The notes: generated by a model not told the origin, from the sequence alone. DNA of 64,000 bases from Pseudomonas flavescens (GCF_013408425.1 NZ_JACBYV010000001.1:5704001-5768000), one strand, 5' to 3'; shown: positions 36,032 to 48,350, numbered from the stretch's first letter. Made by a program: numbers and translations.

Positions 36032-39000
36032 ATGGAGCGGCTGGGGCTGGCCTTCGCCGCGCTGCTGCGTTGGAGTCTGGGGCTGTGCGCCCTGGGTTTG
36101 GTGCTGGCCGCCTTTTACGTGAGCCTCGGTCGTCAGCTGGTGCCGCTGGTCGCCGAGTACCGGGTAGAGGCGCAAGCCCAAGCCACCCAGGCACTGGGCT
36201 TGCCGGTCACCATTGGCGCACTCGAAGGTCACTGGAGCGGTTTCTCGCCATTGCTGACGGTGCGCGATCTTCGCCTTGGCGAGGGTGATCAGGGCCTGGC
36301 TCTTGAGCATGTGCGGGTGGTGCCCGACCTGCTTGGCAGTCTGATGGCCTGGCAGCCGCGTATCGCCGAGCTGCAACTCGACGGCCTGAGCCTGACGCTG
36401 CGCCAGGACGCGCAGGGCGCATGGCGCGTGGAAGGTCTGCCTCAGCGGCAGAATCAACCCCCGCTGGACATCGCCAAGATGCTGCGCCAGTCGCAGATGG
36501 TCAGCCGCATCGCGCTCTTCGACAGCCAGGTGAGCGTTCAGGCTCAGGATCTGAAACCCTTCAGTCTTACCGCCATCAACCTGAGCCTGAGTAATGGCAG
36601 CTCTCGCCAGCGTCTGGATGCCCGTGTGCAACTGCCGGACGGTCAGCCACTCGCCCTGCAGGTGCGGACGCGCATGCAGGCCGAGCACTGGCAGGACATG
36701 CGCGCCGAGTTCTACCTCAGTGCACCGCAGAGCGACTGGGCCACCTGGCTGCCGCCAGCCCTGACCCGCGAGTGGCACCTCGATCACTTGCAACTCGGTG
36801 GCGAGGCGTGGGGGCTCTGGGACAAGCGCAACCTGCAACGTGCCGTCACCCGCCTGCACGCCCCGCAGTTGGCAGGGCGTTATGGCGAGCGCAAGGCCGT
36901 GGCACTGAACGACCTGTCCCTGAATGCTTATTTCGAGCGCAAGGAGGGCGACTTCGATCTGTTGCTCGACGACTTCGCCTTCAGCCGTGGCGACGACCGC
37001 TGGGGCGAGGCGCGTATTGCCCTCGGCCATCAGGCGGCCAGTGGCGAGCAGTCGCAGCGCTGGAGTCTGAGCGCCGATCGCCTCGACGTCGGGCCCCTGG
37101 TGCCTTTGGTGGAGGGCCTGGCACCGATGCCGGAAGCTGCCCTGGACCTGCTGCAGACCCTCAAGCCCCATGGTGCCTTGCGCAACCTCAACGCCAGCTT
37201 CCGCCCCGAGTTCGAAGGACCGGAGCGCCTGCAGTTCTCAGCCAATCTGGAGCGTGTCGGCTTTTCCGCCTGGCACGCCTCGCCTGCCGTCGAGAATGGC
37301 AGCGGCAGCATCACCGGCGATCTGGGCCAGGGCGAGCTGAAGGTCGACAGCGAAGATTTCTCACTGCACCTCACCACCCTGTTCCCAAAAGCCTGGAAGT
37401 ACCAGCAAGCCAAGGGCCGGCTGACCTGGACGCTCGACGATCAGGGCTTCACCCTGCGCGCGCCGTACCTGCAGGTGGAAGGCGAGGAGGGCAAGATCGC
37501 TGGCGATTTCCTGATTCGCATGCTCAAGGATCCCGAGCGCGAGGACTACATGGATCTGCGTGTCGGCATGCGTGACGGCGATGCGCGGTTCACCGAGAAG
37601 TACCTGCCGACCCCAGTGCTCAGTCCGGCCCTGGACGAGTGGCTGAAAACCGCGATTCGCGGTGGCAAGGTGGAAGAAGGCTATTTCCAGTACCAGGGGT
37701 CGATCAACCGCAACCCGGATCCTGCCGTGCGCAGCATCAGCCTGTTCTTCGCGGTGCAGGACGCCGAGCTGGCCTTCCAGCCCGGTTGGCCAGCGCTGCA
37801 CGATGCCCGTGGTCAGGTGCTGATCGAGGACAGTGGCGTTCGGGTGCGCGTCTCCGAAGGGCGTATCCTCGACAGCCAGGTGCGTGAGGCCTATGCCGAC
37901 ATCCCTCATGTCGAGGCTGGAGAAACACCGCACCTCAAGCTCAAGGGCAAGCTGCAGAGCAGTGTCGGCGATGGCTTGAAGATCCTTCAGGAAACGCCCC
38001 TCGGGGTTGCCGATACCTTCGCCGGTTGGAAAGGCACAGGTGCCCTGAGTGGCGCGCTGGATCTGGATATACCGCTGCACAAGGGCGAACAGGCCAACGT
38101 GGTCGTCGACTTCAGTGCCGACAAGGCGTCGCTGAAAATCAGCAAGCCGGCGCTGGAGCTGAGCGAGGTGACTGGAGACTTTCGTTTCGACACCAGCAAG
38201 GGCCTTAGCGCACCCTCGATCAGTGCCCGCGCGCTGGGCCATGCGGTGACCGGCAAGGCCATTGCCGATGGCCGGCCCGGTCATTCGCGCAGCCGCATCG
38301 AGGCCAATGGCATCATTCCCCTGGCTAATCTCACTGGCTGGCTGGGTGTCAAGCAGCCGTTGCCTGCCCAGGGAAATGTGCCGTATCGCTTGCGCCTGAG
38401 TCTCGAGGGGGCGGACAGCCAACTGCGTGTCGACTCCAACCTCAAGGGCCTGAGCATCGGCCTGCCTGCGCCGTTCGGCAAAACCGCCAGCGAGGAGCGC
38501 TACGCCGACTGGCGCATGACGTTTGGCAGTGGCGAGCAGCGCTACTGGCTCGATTACGCCAATGTCGCCAGCTTTACCCTGGCAGCGCCGCCCGGGCAGT
38601 TCAATCAGAGCCGTGGCGAGCTGCGCCTGGGCGACGGCCCGGCGATCCTGCCAACCGCGCGTGGCGTGCGGGTTCGCGGTCGGGTAGCGGAAGTGAACCT
38701 GGCGGCTTGGCAAGAGGCCATCAAACCCTACGAGCAGACTTCGCGTCAGGATGCCCAACAACTGTTTACCGATGCCGAACTGCGCATTGGCCGCTTCGAG
38801 GGGCTTGGCCAGAAGCTCGACGATCTCGACGTCGGCTTCCGGCCCATCGATGGCGGCTGGTCGCTGAGTGTGGACAGTGCGCTGGCCAAGGGCCGTGTCG
38901 ACCTGTTCGAGGCCAGTGGTCGGCCTATCGTCGCCGATCTGGAATATGTGCGTCTGCCTGCCGCCAAGCCGAAAACCGCTGATGCGCCGGAGCCCGAGGC

Positions 39001-39859
39001 GCCGGACCCGTTGGCTGATTTCGATCCGCGGCAGATTCCGGCGCTGGATCTGCGCGTCGCCCATGTGTTCCAGGGTGAAGACGACATGGGCGCCTGGTCG
39101 TTGAAAGCCCGTCCGGATGCCCAGGGCGTGCAGTTCAGCGATCTGGATATCAACCTCAAGGGATTACGCCTTGGCGGTGCCATCGGCTGGCAGGGCGTGC
39201 CGGGGCAGACGCGCAGCTGGTACAAGGGGCGCATGCAGGGCGAAAAGCTCTCCGAAGTCCTCAAGGCCTGGGGCTACGCCCCCTCGGCGACCAGCGAGAG
39301 TTTCCGTCTGGACGCCGATGGGCACTGGCCCGGCTCACCGGCCTGGTTCAGCCTCAAGCGTTATTCGGGCAGCCTCGATGCGGCGCTGCGCAAGGGCCAG
39401 TTCGTCGACGTGCAGGGCTCGGCGTCGGCGCTGCGGGTGTTCGGCCTGCTCAATTTCAATTCCATTGGCCGCCGTCTGCGCCTGGACTTCTCCGATCTGC
39501 TCGGCAAGGGCCTGAGTTATGACCGGGTGAAAGGCAATCTGAATGCAACGGATGGCGTGTTCGTCACTCAGGAGCCGATCACCATGACGGGCCCGTCGAG
39601 CAATCTGGAATTGAATGGCACCCTGAACATGATCGACCAGGGCATCGATGCCAAGTTGCTGGTGACCCTGCCGGTCACCAACAACCTGCCGCTGGCCGCG
39701 CTGATCGTCGGCGCTCCTGCCATTGGGGGGGCCCTGTTCATCGCCGACAAGCTGCTCGGTGACCGCGTGGCGCGTTTCGCCAGCGTGCAGTACGACGTCA
39801 AGGGCACCCTGCACGATCCGCAATTGACCTTCGACAAACCGTTCGAGAAACCCAACTGA
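36032..39859 (+). CDS. yhdP: YhdP, large AsmA-like envelope protein
   Basis: 1275 aa, anchored by one N-terminal helix (FAALLRWSLGLCALGLVLAAFYVSLG) with a huge periplasmic beta-taco body. The TIGR02099 family features include GALEGHWSGFSPLLTVRDLRLG near the start, an AsmA_2 region with FGLLNFNSIGRRLRLDFSDLLGKGLSYDRVKG, and a C-terminal DPQLTFDKPFEKP. In E. coli YhdP, TamB and YdbH carry phospholipids to the outer membrane. It lies between rng and the nitrilase gene, as in E. coli. Confidence 0.93.
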   Translation: MERLGLAFAALLRWSLGLCALGLVLAAFYVSLGRQLVPLVAEYRVEAQAQATQALGLPVTIGALEGHWSGFSPLLTVRDLRLGEGDQGLALEHVRVVPDLLGSLMAWQPRIAELQLDGLSLTLRQDAQGAWRVEGLPQRQNQPPLDIAKMLRQSQMVSRIALFDSQVSVQAQDLKPFSLTAINLSLSNGSSRQRLDARVQLPDGQPLALQVRTRMQAEHWQDMRAEFYLSAPQSDWATWLPPALTREWHLDHLQLGGEAWGLWDKRNLQRAVTRLHAPQLAGRYGERKAVALNDLSLNAYFERKEGDFDLLLDDFAFSRGDDRWGEARIALGHQAASGEQSQRWSLSADRLDVGPLVPLVEGLAPMPEAALDLLQTLKPHGALRNLNASFRPEFEGPERLQFSANLERVGFSAWHASPAVENGSGSITGDLGQGELKVDSEDFSLHLTTLFPKAWKYQQAKGRLTWTLDDQGFTLRAPYLQVEGEEGKIAGDFLIRMLKDPEREDYMDLRVGMRDGDARFTEKYLPTPVLSPALDEWLKTAIRGGKVEEGYFQYQGSINRNPDPAVRSISLFFAVQDAELAFQPGWPALHDARGQVLIEDSGVRVRVSEGRILDSQVREAYADIPHVEAGETPHLKLKGKLQSSVGDGLKILQETPLGVADTFAGWKGTGALSGALDLDIPLHKGEQANVVVDFSADKASLKISKPALELSEVTGDFRFDTSKGLSAPSISARALGHAVTGKAIADGRPGHSRSRIEANGIIPLANLTGWLGVKQPLPAQGNVPYRLRLSLEGADSQLRVDSNLKGLSIGLPAPFGKTASEERYADWRMTFGSGEQRYWLDYANVASFTLAAPPGQFNQSRGELRLGDGPAILPTARGVRVRGRVAEVNLAAWQEAIKPYEQTSRQDAQQLFTDAELRIGRFEGLGQKLDDLDVGFRPIDGGWSLSVDSALAKGRVDLFEASGRPIVADLEYVRLPAAKPKTADAPEPEAPDPLADFDPRQIPALDLRVAHVFQGEDDMGAWSLKARPDAQGVQFSDLDINLKGLRLGGAIGWQGVPGQTRSWYKGRMQGEKLSEVLKAWGYAPSATSESFRLDADGHWPGSPAWFSLKRYSGSLDAALRKGQFVDVQGSASALRVFGLLNFNSIGRRLRLDFSDLLGKGLSYDRVKGNLNATDGVFVTQEPITMTGPSSNLELNGTLNMIDQGIDAKLLVTLPVTNNLPLAALIVGAPAIGGALFIADKLLGDRVARFASVQYDVKGTLHDPQLTFDKPFEKPN

Positions 39860-39873
39860 CCCTGGAGGCCAGC

Positions 39874-40728
39874 ATGTCTTTCGCCGTGATCCAGATGGTC
39901 AGCCAGGACGATATCGCCGCCAACCTGATGCAGGCCCGTCGCCTGCTCGAAGAAGCGGCCTCCAGCGGCGCGCGCCTGGCGGTGCTGCCGGAAAACTTCT
40001 CGGCCCTCGGGCGGCGCGATGCCGCCGACCTGGGGCGTCTGGAAGCCAGTGGTCAGGGCCCTGTGCTGCCCTGGTTGAAACGCACGGCACGTGACCTCAA
40101 CTTATGGATAGTGGCCGGCACCCTGCCGTTGCCGCCGGCCAGCCAGCCCCGTGGCAAACCACGCGCCTGCTCGCTGCTGCTCGACGATCAGGGGCAAACC
40201 GTCGCCCGTTACGACAAGCTGCACCTGTTCGACGTGGATGTCAGCGACAGCCGTGGCAGTTATCGCGAGTCGGACGATTACGCCCACGGTGAACAACTGG
40301 TGGTCGCCGATACACCCGTTGGGCGTCTGGGTTTGACCGTATGCTATGACCTGCGCTTTCCTGAACTCTATGGGGCCCTGCGTGAAGCGGGTGCCGAGCT
40401 GATCAGTGCGCCGTCGGCGTTCACCCGGGTCACAGGTGCCGCCCACTGGGATGTACTGATCCGCGCACGTGCAATCGAAACCCAGTGCTACCTGCTGGCG
40501 GCAGCTCAGGGCGGCGTTCATCCTGGCGGTCGGGAAACCTATGGCCACGCGGCCATCATCGACCCCTGGGGACGCAAGCTGGCGGAACGGGCGGATGGCG
40601 AGGCTGCGTTGCTGGCCGAGCGCGATATCACCGAGCAGGCCGCTATCCGCGAGCGCATGCCGGTAGTGCGACACAAACGATTTTTCGCTGCGGCGCAGCC
40701 GCGGCAGCCTGATGTGGAGACGTTATGA
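39874..40728 (+). CDS. Nitrilase-superfamily amidohydrolase (Nit1-like)
   Basis: 284 aa carbon-nitrogen hydrolase. Catalytic residues are visible in order: Glu in [11 protein letters not shown], Lys in [12 protein letters not shown] and Cys in [14 protein letters not shown]. This set and the neighbourhood fit the branch that includes Nit1/YbeM, deaminated-glutathione amidases; the substrate is inferred. It follows yhdP by 14 bases and its stop overlaps the tldD ATG (ATGA), so it is part of the rng-yhdP-nit-tldD run. Confidence 0.9.
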   Translation: MSFAVIQMVSQDDIAANLMQARRLLEEAASSGARLAVLPENFSALGRRDAADLGRLEASGQGPVLPWLKRTARDLNLWIVAGTLPLPPASQPRGKPRACSLLLDDQGQTVARYDKLHLFDVDVSDSRGSYRESDDYAHGEQLVVADTPVGRLGLTVCYDLRFPELYGALREAGAELISAPSAFTRVTGAAHWDVLIRARAIETQCYLLAAAQGGVHPGGRETYGHAAIIDPWGRKLAERADGEAALLAERDITEQAAIRERMPVVRHKRFFAAAQPRQPDVETL

Positions 40729-42167
40729 GCGACATGTTGTTGACCGTCAGCGAGCAGATGCTGAGCCCTGGCGGGCTGACCCTGGAGCATTTGCCGGGGG
40801 TGCTCGGCGAACTGGCCGGCCCTGGCATCGATGCCGCCGACCTGTACTTCCAGACCCAGGTGTCCGAAACCTGGGTGCTGGAAGATGGCATCGTCAAGGA
40901 GGGCAGTTTCAATCTCGATCAGGGCGTCGGCGTGCGCGCCCAGTCCGGCGAGAAGACCGGCTTTGCCTATAGCAATGCGATCACCCCCGATGCCTTGAGC
41001 CAGGCCGCCCGCGCGGCCCGTTCCATTGCCCGCGCCGGGCAACAGGGCCGCGTGCAGGCCTTTGCCGCGACCCAGGTAACGCCGTTGTACGCGCCGGAGA
41101 ACCCGCTGGATGTCCTGGACCGCGCTCAGAAGGTGGAGCTGCTCAAGCGTGTCGATGTGGCTACCCGTACGCTGGACCCGCGTATCAAACAGGTGACGGT
41201 GAGCCTCGCCGGTGTCTGGGATCGCATTCTGGTCGCCGCTACCGACGGCAGCCTGGGCGCCGACATTCGCCCGTTGGTGCGTTTCAACGTCAGCGTGATC
41301 GTCGAGCAGAACGGTCGTCGCGAGCGTGGCGGGCATGGCGGCGGCGGGCGAACGGACTATAGCTATTTCCTCAATGAGGACCGTGCCATGGGCTACGCCC
41401 GTGAAGCGCTGCGTCAGGCGTTGGTCAACCTCGAAGCGGTTGCCGCTCCGGCTGGCAACTTGCCGGTGGTGATGGGCGCCGGCTGGTCCGGCGTACTGCT
41501 GCACGAGGCGGTCGGCCACGGTCTGGAGGGGGACTTCAACCGCAAGGGCAGCTCCAACTACAGCGGCAAGATCGGCCAGCAGGTGGCTTCCAAGCTGTGC
41601 ACCATCGTCGATGACGGCACCCTGGCGCAGCGCCGCGGCTCATTGAGCATGGACGACGAAGGCACGCCTACCCAGTGCACCACGCTGATCGAGAACGGTG
41701 TGCTCAAGGGCTACATGCAGGACAAGCTCAATGCTCGACTGATGGGTGTGGCACGTACCGGCAACGGCCGTCGCGAGTCCTATGCGCACCTGCCGATGCC
41801 TCGCATGACCAATACCTACATGCTGGCCGGCGAGAGCGACCCCGAGGAGATCATCCGTTCGGTGAAGAAGGGCATCTATTGCGCCAACCTGGGCGGTGGT
41901 CAGGTCGACATCACCAGCGGCAAGTTCGTGTTCTCGACCAGCGAGGCGTACCTGATCGAGGACGGCAAGATTACCGCTCCGGTCAAGGGTGCGACCCTGA
42001 TTGGCAACGGCCCGGAAGCCATGAGCAAGGTGTCCATGGTCGGCAACGACCTGGCGCTCGACAGTGGCGTCGGTACCTGTGGCAAGGACGGCCAGTCGGT
42101 ACCGGTTGGCGTGGGCCAGCCGACGCTGAAGATCGATGCGATCACGGTCGGCGGAACCGGCGCGTGA
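40725..42167 (+). CDS. tldD: TldD metalloprotease subunit
   Basis: 480 aa. Together with PmbA (TldE) it forms a heterodimeric zinc protease that degrades unfolded peptides and, in E. coli, acts on microcin B17 and CcdA. The metal motif HEAVGH is at 260-265 in [20 protein letters not shown]. Further family features are the C-terminal ISSGKF-like [20 protein letters not shown] and [18 protein letters not shown]. It overlaps the upstream gene by four bases. Its partner pmbA lies about 700 bases downstream on the same strand, beyond darP. Confidence 0.96.
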   Translation: MSDMLLTVSEQMLSPGGLTLEHLPGVLGELAGPGIDAADLYFQTQVSETWVLEDGIVKEGSFNLDQGVGVRAQSGEKTGFAYSNAITPDALSQAARAARSIARAGQQGRVQAFAATQVTPLYAPENPLDVLDRAQKVELLKRVDVATRTLDPRIKQVTVSLAGVWDRILVAATDGSLGADIRPLVRFNVSVIVEQNGRRERGGHGGGGRTDYSYFLNEDRAMGYAREALRQALVNLEAVAAPAGNLPVVMGAGWSGVLLHEAVGHGLEGDFNRKGSSNYSGKIGQQVASKLCTIVDDGTLAQRRGSLSMDDEGTPTQCTTLIENGVLKGYMQDKLNARLMGVARTGNGRRESYAHLPMPRMTNTYMLAGESDPEEIIRSVKKGIYCANLGGGQVDITSGKFVFSTSEAYLIEDGKITAPVKGATLIGNGPEAMSKVSMVGNDLALDSGVGTCGKDGQSVPVGVGQPTLKIDAITVGGTGA

Positions 42168-42184
42168 AACCGCTACCGGCCTCG

Positions 42185-42217
42185 AGCCACGCTGCGCGAT
42201 ATCCAGCGCTCGTGGCT
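42185..42217. terminator. Stem-loop between convergent tldD and darP
   Basis: AGCCACG (42185-42191) and CGTGGCT (42211-42217), with an inner GCGC/GCGC pairing. No long T-run follows on either strand; it is the only terminator candidate in the 74-base gap. Confidence 0.5.
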
Positions 42218-42241
42218 TGCGGCGTGTGGCCTGCTGCTGTC

Positions 42242-42760
42242 TTAACGCAGCCCGCGCTGGGTTTCGTCGAGATCGCGGATGTACTTGAAGATCTTGCGTG
42301 ACGAGGCGGGAGCCTTTTCCTGAGCCGCTTCATGCTGGGCATGGCGGATCAGCGCACGCAGGTGTTGGCGGTCGGCTTCGGGGTACTCGACGACGAATTT
42401 TTCGAGCACTTCGTCGTTGCCGGCGATCAGACGATCACGCCAGCGTTCGAGGTTGTGGAAGCGCTCGTTGTACTGGCGCGTGGAGGCGTCCAGCTGATCG
42501 AGGAGCGTCAGGATCGCTTCGATGTCCTGATCGCGCATCAGCTTGCCGATGAACTGCATGTGGCGTTTTTTTGCCGCATTGGCGGTGTGCTTTGGCGATT
42601 CTTCCAGAGCACGGCGCAGGCCATCGGTAAGCGGTAGCTTGTTCTGCAGATCAGGCTTGAGGCCTGCCAGACGCTGGCCTAGCTCCTGTAACGCGTGGAA
42701 CTCACGCTTGACCTGGGTTTTGCTCTTCTCGCCGGAGAAGTCGTCGAGGTAATCAGACAT
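42242..42760 (-). CDS. darP: Ribosome biogenesis factor DarP (YjgA)
   Basis: 172 aa from the ATG at 42760. This start gives the family N-terminus [20 protein letters not shown]; the frame is open 14 codons further. DUF615 protein of helical composition, with [35 protein letters not shown] and [15 protein letters not shown]. The E. coli homologue acts late in 50S assembly near the peptidyl-transferase centre. It lies between tldD and pmbA, on the opposite strand, as in other Pseudomonas. Confidence 0.93.
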   Translation of the reverse strand: MSDYLDDFSGEKSKTQVKREFHALQELGQRLAGLKPDLQNKLPLTDGLRRALEESPKHTANAAKKRHMQFIGKLMRDQDIEAILTLLDQLDASTRQYNERFHNLERWRDRLIAGNDEVLEKFVVEYPEADRQHLRALIRHAQHEAAQEKAPASSRKIFKYIRDLDETQRGLR

Positions 42761-42862
42761 TTTGCGGTGATCCAATGGGAAACGCCGCCATGATAGCAGC
42801 AAGTTTCTTGCCGTATGCGCGACCAGAGTCGTTGCCGCTGCGGCTATCGTTCAGGAGTCGTT

Positions 42863-44209
42863 ATGAGTGAAGTGGAAGTAGTCGGGCCGGGTGCACTACC
42901 GGGCCTTCAGGCGCAGGTCGAACAGATTCTCGCCGAGGCGAAGAAGCAGGGCGCAAGTGCCTGCGAAGTGGCGGTATCGGTGGAGCAGGGGCTGTCCACC
43001 AGCGTGCGCCAGCGTGAGGTGGAAACCGTCGAGTTCAATCGCGATCAGGGCTTCGGCATCACCCTTTACCTCGGCCAGCGCAAGGGCTCGGCCAGCACCT
43101 CGGCCACCGGCGAGGCAGCGATCCGCGAAACCGTGGCGGCGGCCCTGGCCATCGCCAGGCATGCATCCGAAGACGAGAGCGCCGGTCTTGCCGACGCTGC
43201 GCTGATGGCTCGCGATCTGCCGCAGCTGGATCTGTACCACGCCTGGGACATCACGCCGGAGCAAGCGATCGAGCGTGCGCTGGTCTGCGAAGCGGCGGCA
43301 TTCGACGCCGATCCACGCATTCGCAATGCCGATGGCACCAGCCTGGGAACTCACCAGGGTTGCCGTGTATACGGCAACAGCCACGGCTTCATCGGCGGCT
43401 ACGCCAGCACCCGGCATAGCCTCAGTTGCGTGATGATCGCCGAAAGCGACGGGCAGATGCAGCGCGACTACTGGTATGACGTGAACCGTCAGGGCGAGCT
43501 GCTCGCCGATGCCGCGAGCATCGGGCGTCGCGCCGCCCAGCGAGCGGTCAGCCGCCTCGGTGCCCGCCCGGTGCCAACCTGCGAAGTGCCCGTGCTGTTC
43601 TCCGCGGAACTGGCCACCGGCCTGTTCGGCAGCTTTCTCGGGGCGATCTCCGGCGGCGCACTGTATCGCAAGTCATCGTTCCTCGAAGGAACCCTGGGCG
43701 AGCAACTGTTTCCCTCCTGGCTGAACCTCGACGAGCGCCCGCACATTCCCCGTGCCATGGGCAGTGCGGCATTCGACGGCGATGGCCTGGCCACCTATGC
43801 GAAACCTTTCGTGGAGGGCGGCAGGCTGGTCTCCTACATTCTGGGCACCTACGCCGGGCGCAAACTGGGTATGCCCAGCACCGCCAACGCCGGAGGGGTA
43901 CACAACCTGTTCGTCAGCCATGGCGATGAAGATCAGCAGGCGCTGATCAAGCGCATGGGCCGTGGGCTGCTGGTCACCGAGTTGATGGGCCACGGTCTGA
44001 ACATGGTCACCGGCGACTACTCCCGCGGCGCGGGCGGCTACTGGGTGGAGAATGGCGAGATCCAGTTCGCCGTGCAGGAGGTGACCATTGCCGGCAACCT
44101 GCGTGACATGCTCAAGCAGATCGTCGCGGTCGGCAGCGATCTGGAGCTGCGCAGCAATATCCGTACGGGCTCGGTGCTTATCGAGAAGATGACCGTCGCG
44201 GGCAGTTGA
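42863..44209 (+). CDS. pmbA: PmbA (TldE), non-metal partner of TldD
   Basis: 448 aa from the ATG at 42863, with AGGAG six bases upstream. Partner subunit of the TldD/E protease; it has the same fold but lacks HExxxH. Family segments: the N-terminal ACEVAVSVEQGLSTSVRQREVETVEFNRDQGF, FIGGYASTRHSLSCVMIAE and the C-terminal ELMGHGLNMVTGDYSRGAGGYWVENGEIQ. It is divergent from darP, with about 100 bases between the starts. Confidence 0.95.
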   Translation: MSEVEVVGPGALPGLQAQVEQILAEAKKQGASACEVAVSVEQGLSTSVRQREVETVEFNRDQGFGITLYLGQRKGSASTSATGEAAIRETVAAALAIARHASEDESAGLADAALMARDLPQLDLYHAWDITPEQAIERALVCEAAAFDADPRIRNADGTSLGTHQGCRVYGNSHGFIGGYASTRHSLSCVMIAESDGQMQRDYWYDVNRQGELLADAASIGRRAAQRAVSRLGARPVPTCEVPVLFSAELATGLFGSFLGAISGGALYRKSSFLEGTLGEQLFPSWLNLDERPHIPRAMGSAAFDGDGLATYAKPFVEGGRLVSYILGTYAGRKLGMPSTANAGGVHNLFVSHGDEDQQALIKRMGRGLLVTELMGHGLNMVTGDYSRGAGGYWVENGEIQFAVQEVTIAGNLRDMLKQIVAVGSDLELRSNIRTGSVLIEKMTVAGS

Positions 44210-44244
44210 TTCGAGTGGGCGCTGCAGGCGCCCGATCGTCGAGG

Positions 44245-44282
44245 CGCTGACGTTTTCGTTGCCACTCCTGAAAACGTCAGCG
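44245..44282. terminator. Stem-loop after pmbA
   Basis: CGCTGACGTTTTC (44245-44257) and GAAAACGTCAGCG (44270-44282) pair perfectly around a 12-base loop. There is no T-run outside the stem, but it is long and well placed, 36 bases past the pmbA stop. Confidence 0.65.
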
Positions 44283-44457
44283 GACTCTGGCTAGCCACGC
44301 AATGTGGTGGTGCCCGTCTTTTCACTCCGTTTCCCGAATACTGAACGCAGATGGCGGCGTATTGCCGGCCGTTCGGCCATTTTCTCTTTCTGCATCTTTG
44401 CCATTGGGCGCAGCCGCGATGCTGCGCGGCGAGACCAATGGCGCTTCACATCAATTC

Positions 44458-44476
44458 GGTATTGATTATTCTTTCT
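44458..44476 (+). promoter_or_regulatory. Candidate Fur box upstream of fagA-fumC-orfX-sodA
   Basis: The 19 bases from 44458 (GGTATTGATTATTCTTTCT) match the GATAATGATAATCATTATC consensus at 11 of 19 positions by my count. They lie in an A/T-rich island 40 bases before the fagA ATG. The same operon in P. aeruginosa is Fur-repressed. Binding is inferred. Confidence 0.5.
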
Positions 44477-44515
44477 ATATAGGAATTAATATTATTAGCT
44501 TTTAAAAGGTGAGCC

Positions 44516-44903
44516 ATGAGATTTCGCTCGAGCAATACGCCCTGTCTGGATTGTTGGTACTGGCTGGGTTTTCGGATCCGTTGCGGGCTGCTTCCCGATG
44601 AACCAAGGCTGCTCGAGTTGCACTGGGCACAGGGGCGACAACTGGTCGAGCATGGCCGCCTGTGCCCCTGGCGGATGTCGCTGACCACCCTGAATCTGCT
44701 CATGGATACCGCCTGCGATACGGCGCTGCCCTGGCACTGGCGCAGTGTCTGCCTCGATCACGCCTACCGCTCCCTCTACGCGCTGCAGCACCTGGCGACC
44801 AATCGCGATCAGCAACACAGTCTGAATCGCGTTCGCAACCGTCTGGCCACCTTGCGCATGCAGCCCTCTCTTTCGATGTCCGAATTGGCAGAAGGAAATC
44901 CCT

Positions 44904-44911
<8 letters not shown>
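44516..44911 (+). CDS. fagA: FagA, Fur-associated small protein
   Basis: 131 aa of unknown function, recognised by its place before fumC-orfX-sodA. AAGGTGA precedes the ATG. The sequence is rich in Trp, Leu, Arg and Cys (NTPCLDCWYWLGFRIRCGLL at the N-terminus, with Cys pairs), has no signal peptide, and reads as a helical cytosolic protein. The last eight bases overlap fumC. Expected to be made under iron limitation, when Fe-dependent fumarase and SOD are replaced by FumC and Mn-SOD. Confidence 0.82.
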
Positions 44912-46280
<1,369 letters not shown>

Positions 46281-46294
46281 TCGTTGAAACCGCC

Positions 46295-46316
46295 GCGCAG
46301 GTCATCTGGCCTGCGC
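46295..46316 (+). terminator. Possible attenuating hairpin between fumC and orfX
   Basis: GCGCAGG (46295-46301), eight-base loop, CCTGCGC (46310-46316), then ATTTTCGTCT. The weak T-run suggests partial termination or processing inside the fagA-fumC-orfX-sodA operon, which could set different levels for sodA. Confidence 0.4.
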
Positions 46317-46345
46317 ATTTTCGTCTCAGGGCGAGGAGGCAATCC

Positions 46346-46795
46346 ATGGAGCAGTGGAAGCGACTCATCCAGGCGGGTAACCGCTACTTCGCCGAGGGTT
46401 CCTGGGTCGAGGCGCGGGAACAGTATCTGCAAGCGCTGGCGCTTGCTCAAGTGCTGTTCGAGCGCTGGCGGGATGCCGATGCTGCGGTGGCGGCTTTCGT
46501 CGTTTCTCAGCACAACCTGGCCGATCTGCAACTGATGATCGGTCATCCGGAAGGCTCCGCGGAGCACCTCTGTGCCTGCCATGAACACCTGTTGCGCTGC
46601 ATGGACAGTGAGCATCTGTCGCCGTCCTTGCGCCAGGCCGCACTCAATCACAGCGGCCGAACCTACACCAGTCTGTTGAACTTTGTCGCCGAGCACGGGG
46701 CCTACCCCCGTACGGATCGATTGTTGGGCGCCCATGCGCCTGGCGATGTTTCACCGGCAGAACGCCCAGCGTCTGTCGTTCGTCAGTACCATTAG
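46346..46795 (+). CDS. OrfX, conserved protein of the fagA-fumC-orfX-sodA operon
   Basis: 149 aa, no assigned function. It is mostly helical, and residues about 1-75 ([34 protein letters not shown] ... [15 protein letters not shown]) read like two TPR-type helix pairs, so a protein-binding role is possible. GAGGAGG precedes the ATG. It ends 13 bases before the sodA start. Without its place in the operon it would be an anonymous protein. Confidence 0.82.
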   Translation: MEQWKRLIQAGNRYFAEGSWVEAREQYLQALALAQVLFERWRDADAAVAAFVVSQHNLADLQLMIGHPEGSAEHLCACHEHLLRCMDSEHLSPSLRQAALNHSGRTYTSLLNFVAEHGAYPRTDRLLGAHAPGDVSPAERPASVVRQYH

Positions 46796-46808
46796 AGGAG
46801 TGAAAACC

Positions 46809-47420
<612 letters not shown>

Positions 47421-47453
47421 TCGCATGCCCATGAGCCCACATCGAGTGTGCCT

Positions 47454-48344
47454 ATGAGCCCGCTGCACGAGTTGATTGCGGCCAATGGCCGCTCCTTTCG
47501 CTATGCACTGGGCCTGATGCTGCTCGTTGGCGGCGGGACCATTCTCGCCCTCAAGGTCTGGAGTGGTTTGCAGAGCCGGCTTTCGCCGGCTCTGTGGTAT
47601 GCCTGGCAAGGTGGCATGCTGTGCGCTCTTGGCACGGCTCTGGGCGCCTTGCCGGTCATTTTCATGCGCAGCATTTCGGCACGTTCGTACACGGCCATGC
47701 TGGGTTTGGGCGGGGGCATGATGCTCGCTGCCAGTCTTTTCTCACTACTGCCGCCGGCTTTTCAGCTGGCTGACGAGCAGGGCCTGACCAGCAGTCGGGG
47801 CTCATTGCTGGTCGCCGCGGCAGTGGTACTGGGTGCTGGCGCCTTATGGGTGCTGGGCCACGGGTTGTCCCGTACATCGCGAGCGCGGGTAAATCAGGGC
47901 GTCGGGTCGAGCGTCTGGCTGTTCGTCATCGCCATCGTGTTGCACAACGTGCCGGAGGGCATGGCGGTCGGCGTGGCGGCTGCAGCCAATCTGGCGAATG
48001 CCGACGGTTTGACGCTGGGGATTGCGTTGCAGGACGTGCCCGAGGGGCTGATCATTGCCTTGGTGCTGGCCGGGGCGGGCATGTCGCTCTACAAGGCGGT
48101 CTTCTGCGGTGCGGCGTCCGGGTTGGTAGAGCCGCTGTTCGCCGTGCTTTCGGCCTGGCTGGCCGGTGCGTCGCTGCAGCTGCTGCCCTGGGGGCTGGCG
48201 ATGGCCGCGGGAGCGATGCTCTTCGTGGTGCTGCGCGAGATCATTCCCAAGCTGTATCGGCGCGCTGACGTGCCGCCGGCCTCGCTGGGGTTCGCATCGG
48301 GGTTCGTGCTGATGCTGGTTCTGGGCAATGCCCTGAGCGTCTGA
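47454..48344 (+). CDS. ZIP-family metal transporter
   Basis: 296 aa with about eight membrane helices. ZIP signature helices: IVLHNVPEGMAVGVAAAANLA (helix IV, His/Asn/Glu metal site) and IALQDVPEGLIIALVLAGAG (helix V). It should import divalent metal such as zinc, iron or manganese; specificity is unknown. ATG at 47454 preferred over a GTG two codons earlier; no strong SD. Placed 33 bases after sodA, it may share the operon, which would make sense if it supplies metal to the enzyme. Confidence 0.86.
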   Translation: MSPLHELIAANGRSFRYALGLMLLVGGGTILALKVWSGLQSRLSPALWYAWQGGMLCALGTALGALPVIFMRSISARSYTAMLGLGGGMMLAASLFSLLPPAFQLADEQGLTSSRGSLLVAAAVVLGAGALWVLGHGLSRTSRARVNQGVGSSVWLFVIAIVLHNVPEGMAVGVAAAANLANADGLTLGIALQDVPEGLIIALVLAGAGMSLYKAVFCGAASGLVEPLFAVLSAWLAGASLQLLPWGLAMAAGAMLFVVLREIIPKLYRRADVPPASLGFASGFVLMLVLGNALSV

Positions 48345-48350
48345 GAGCGG

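Larger units (their letters stand above)
44210..44515. other. 306-base region between pmbA and fagA
   Basis: No gene seen. It contains a strong stem-loop after pmbA (44245-44282), about 170 bases without a recognised element, and an A/T-rich promoter zone (44452-44502) with a candidate Fur box in front of fagA. Confidence 0.6.

Noticed and set aside
37361..39064. 567-codon open frame on the minus strand inside yhdP
   Set aside because: Antisense shadow of the recognisable YhdP protein, with no features of its own.
42761..42802. Extension of darP by 14 codons
   Set aside because: The family starts at MSDYLDDF; the extension has no conserved residues.
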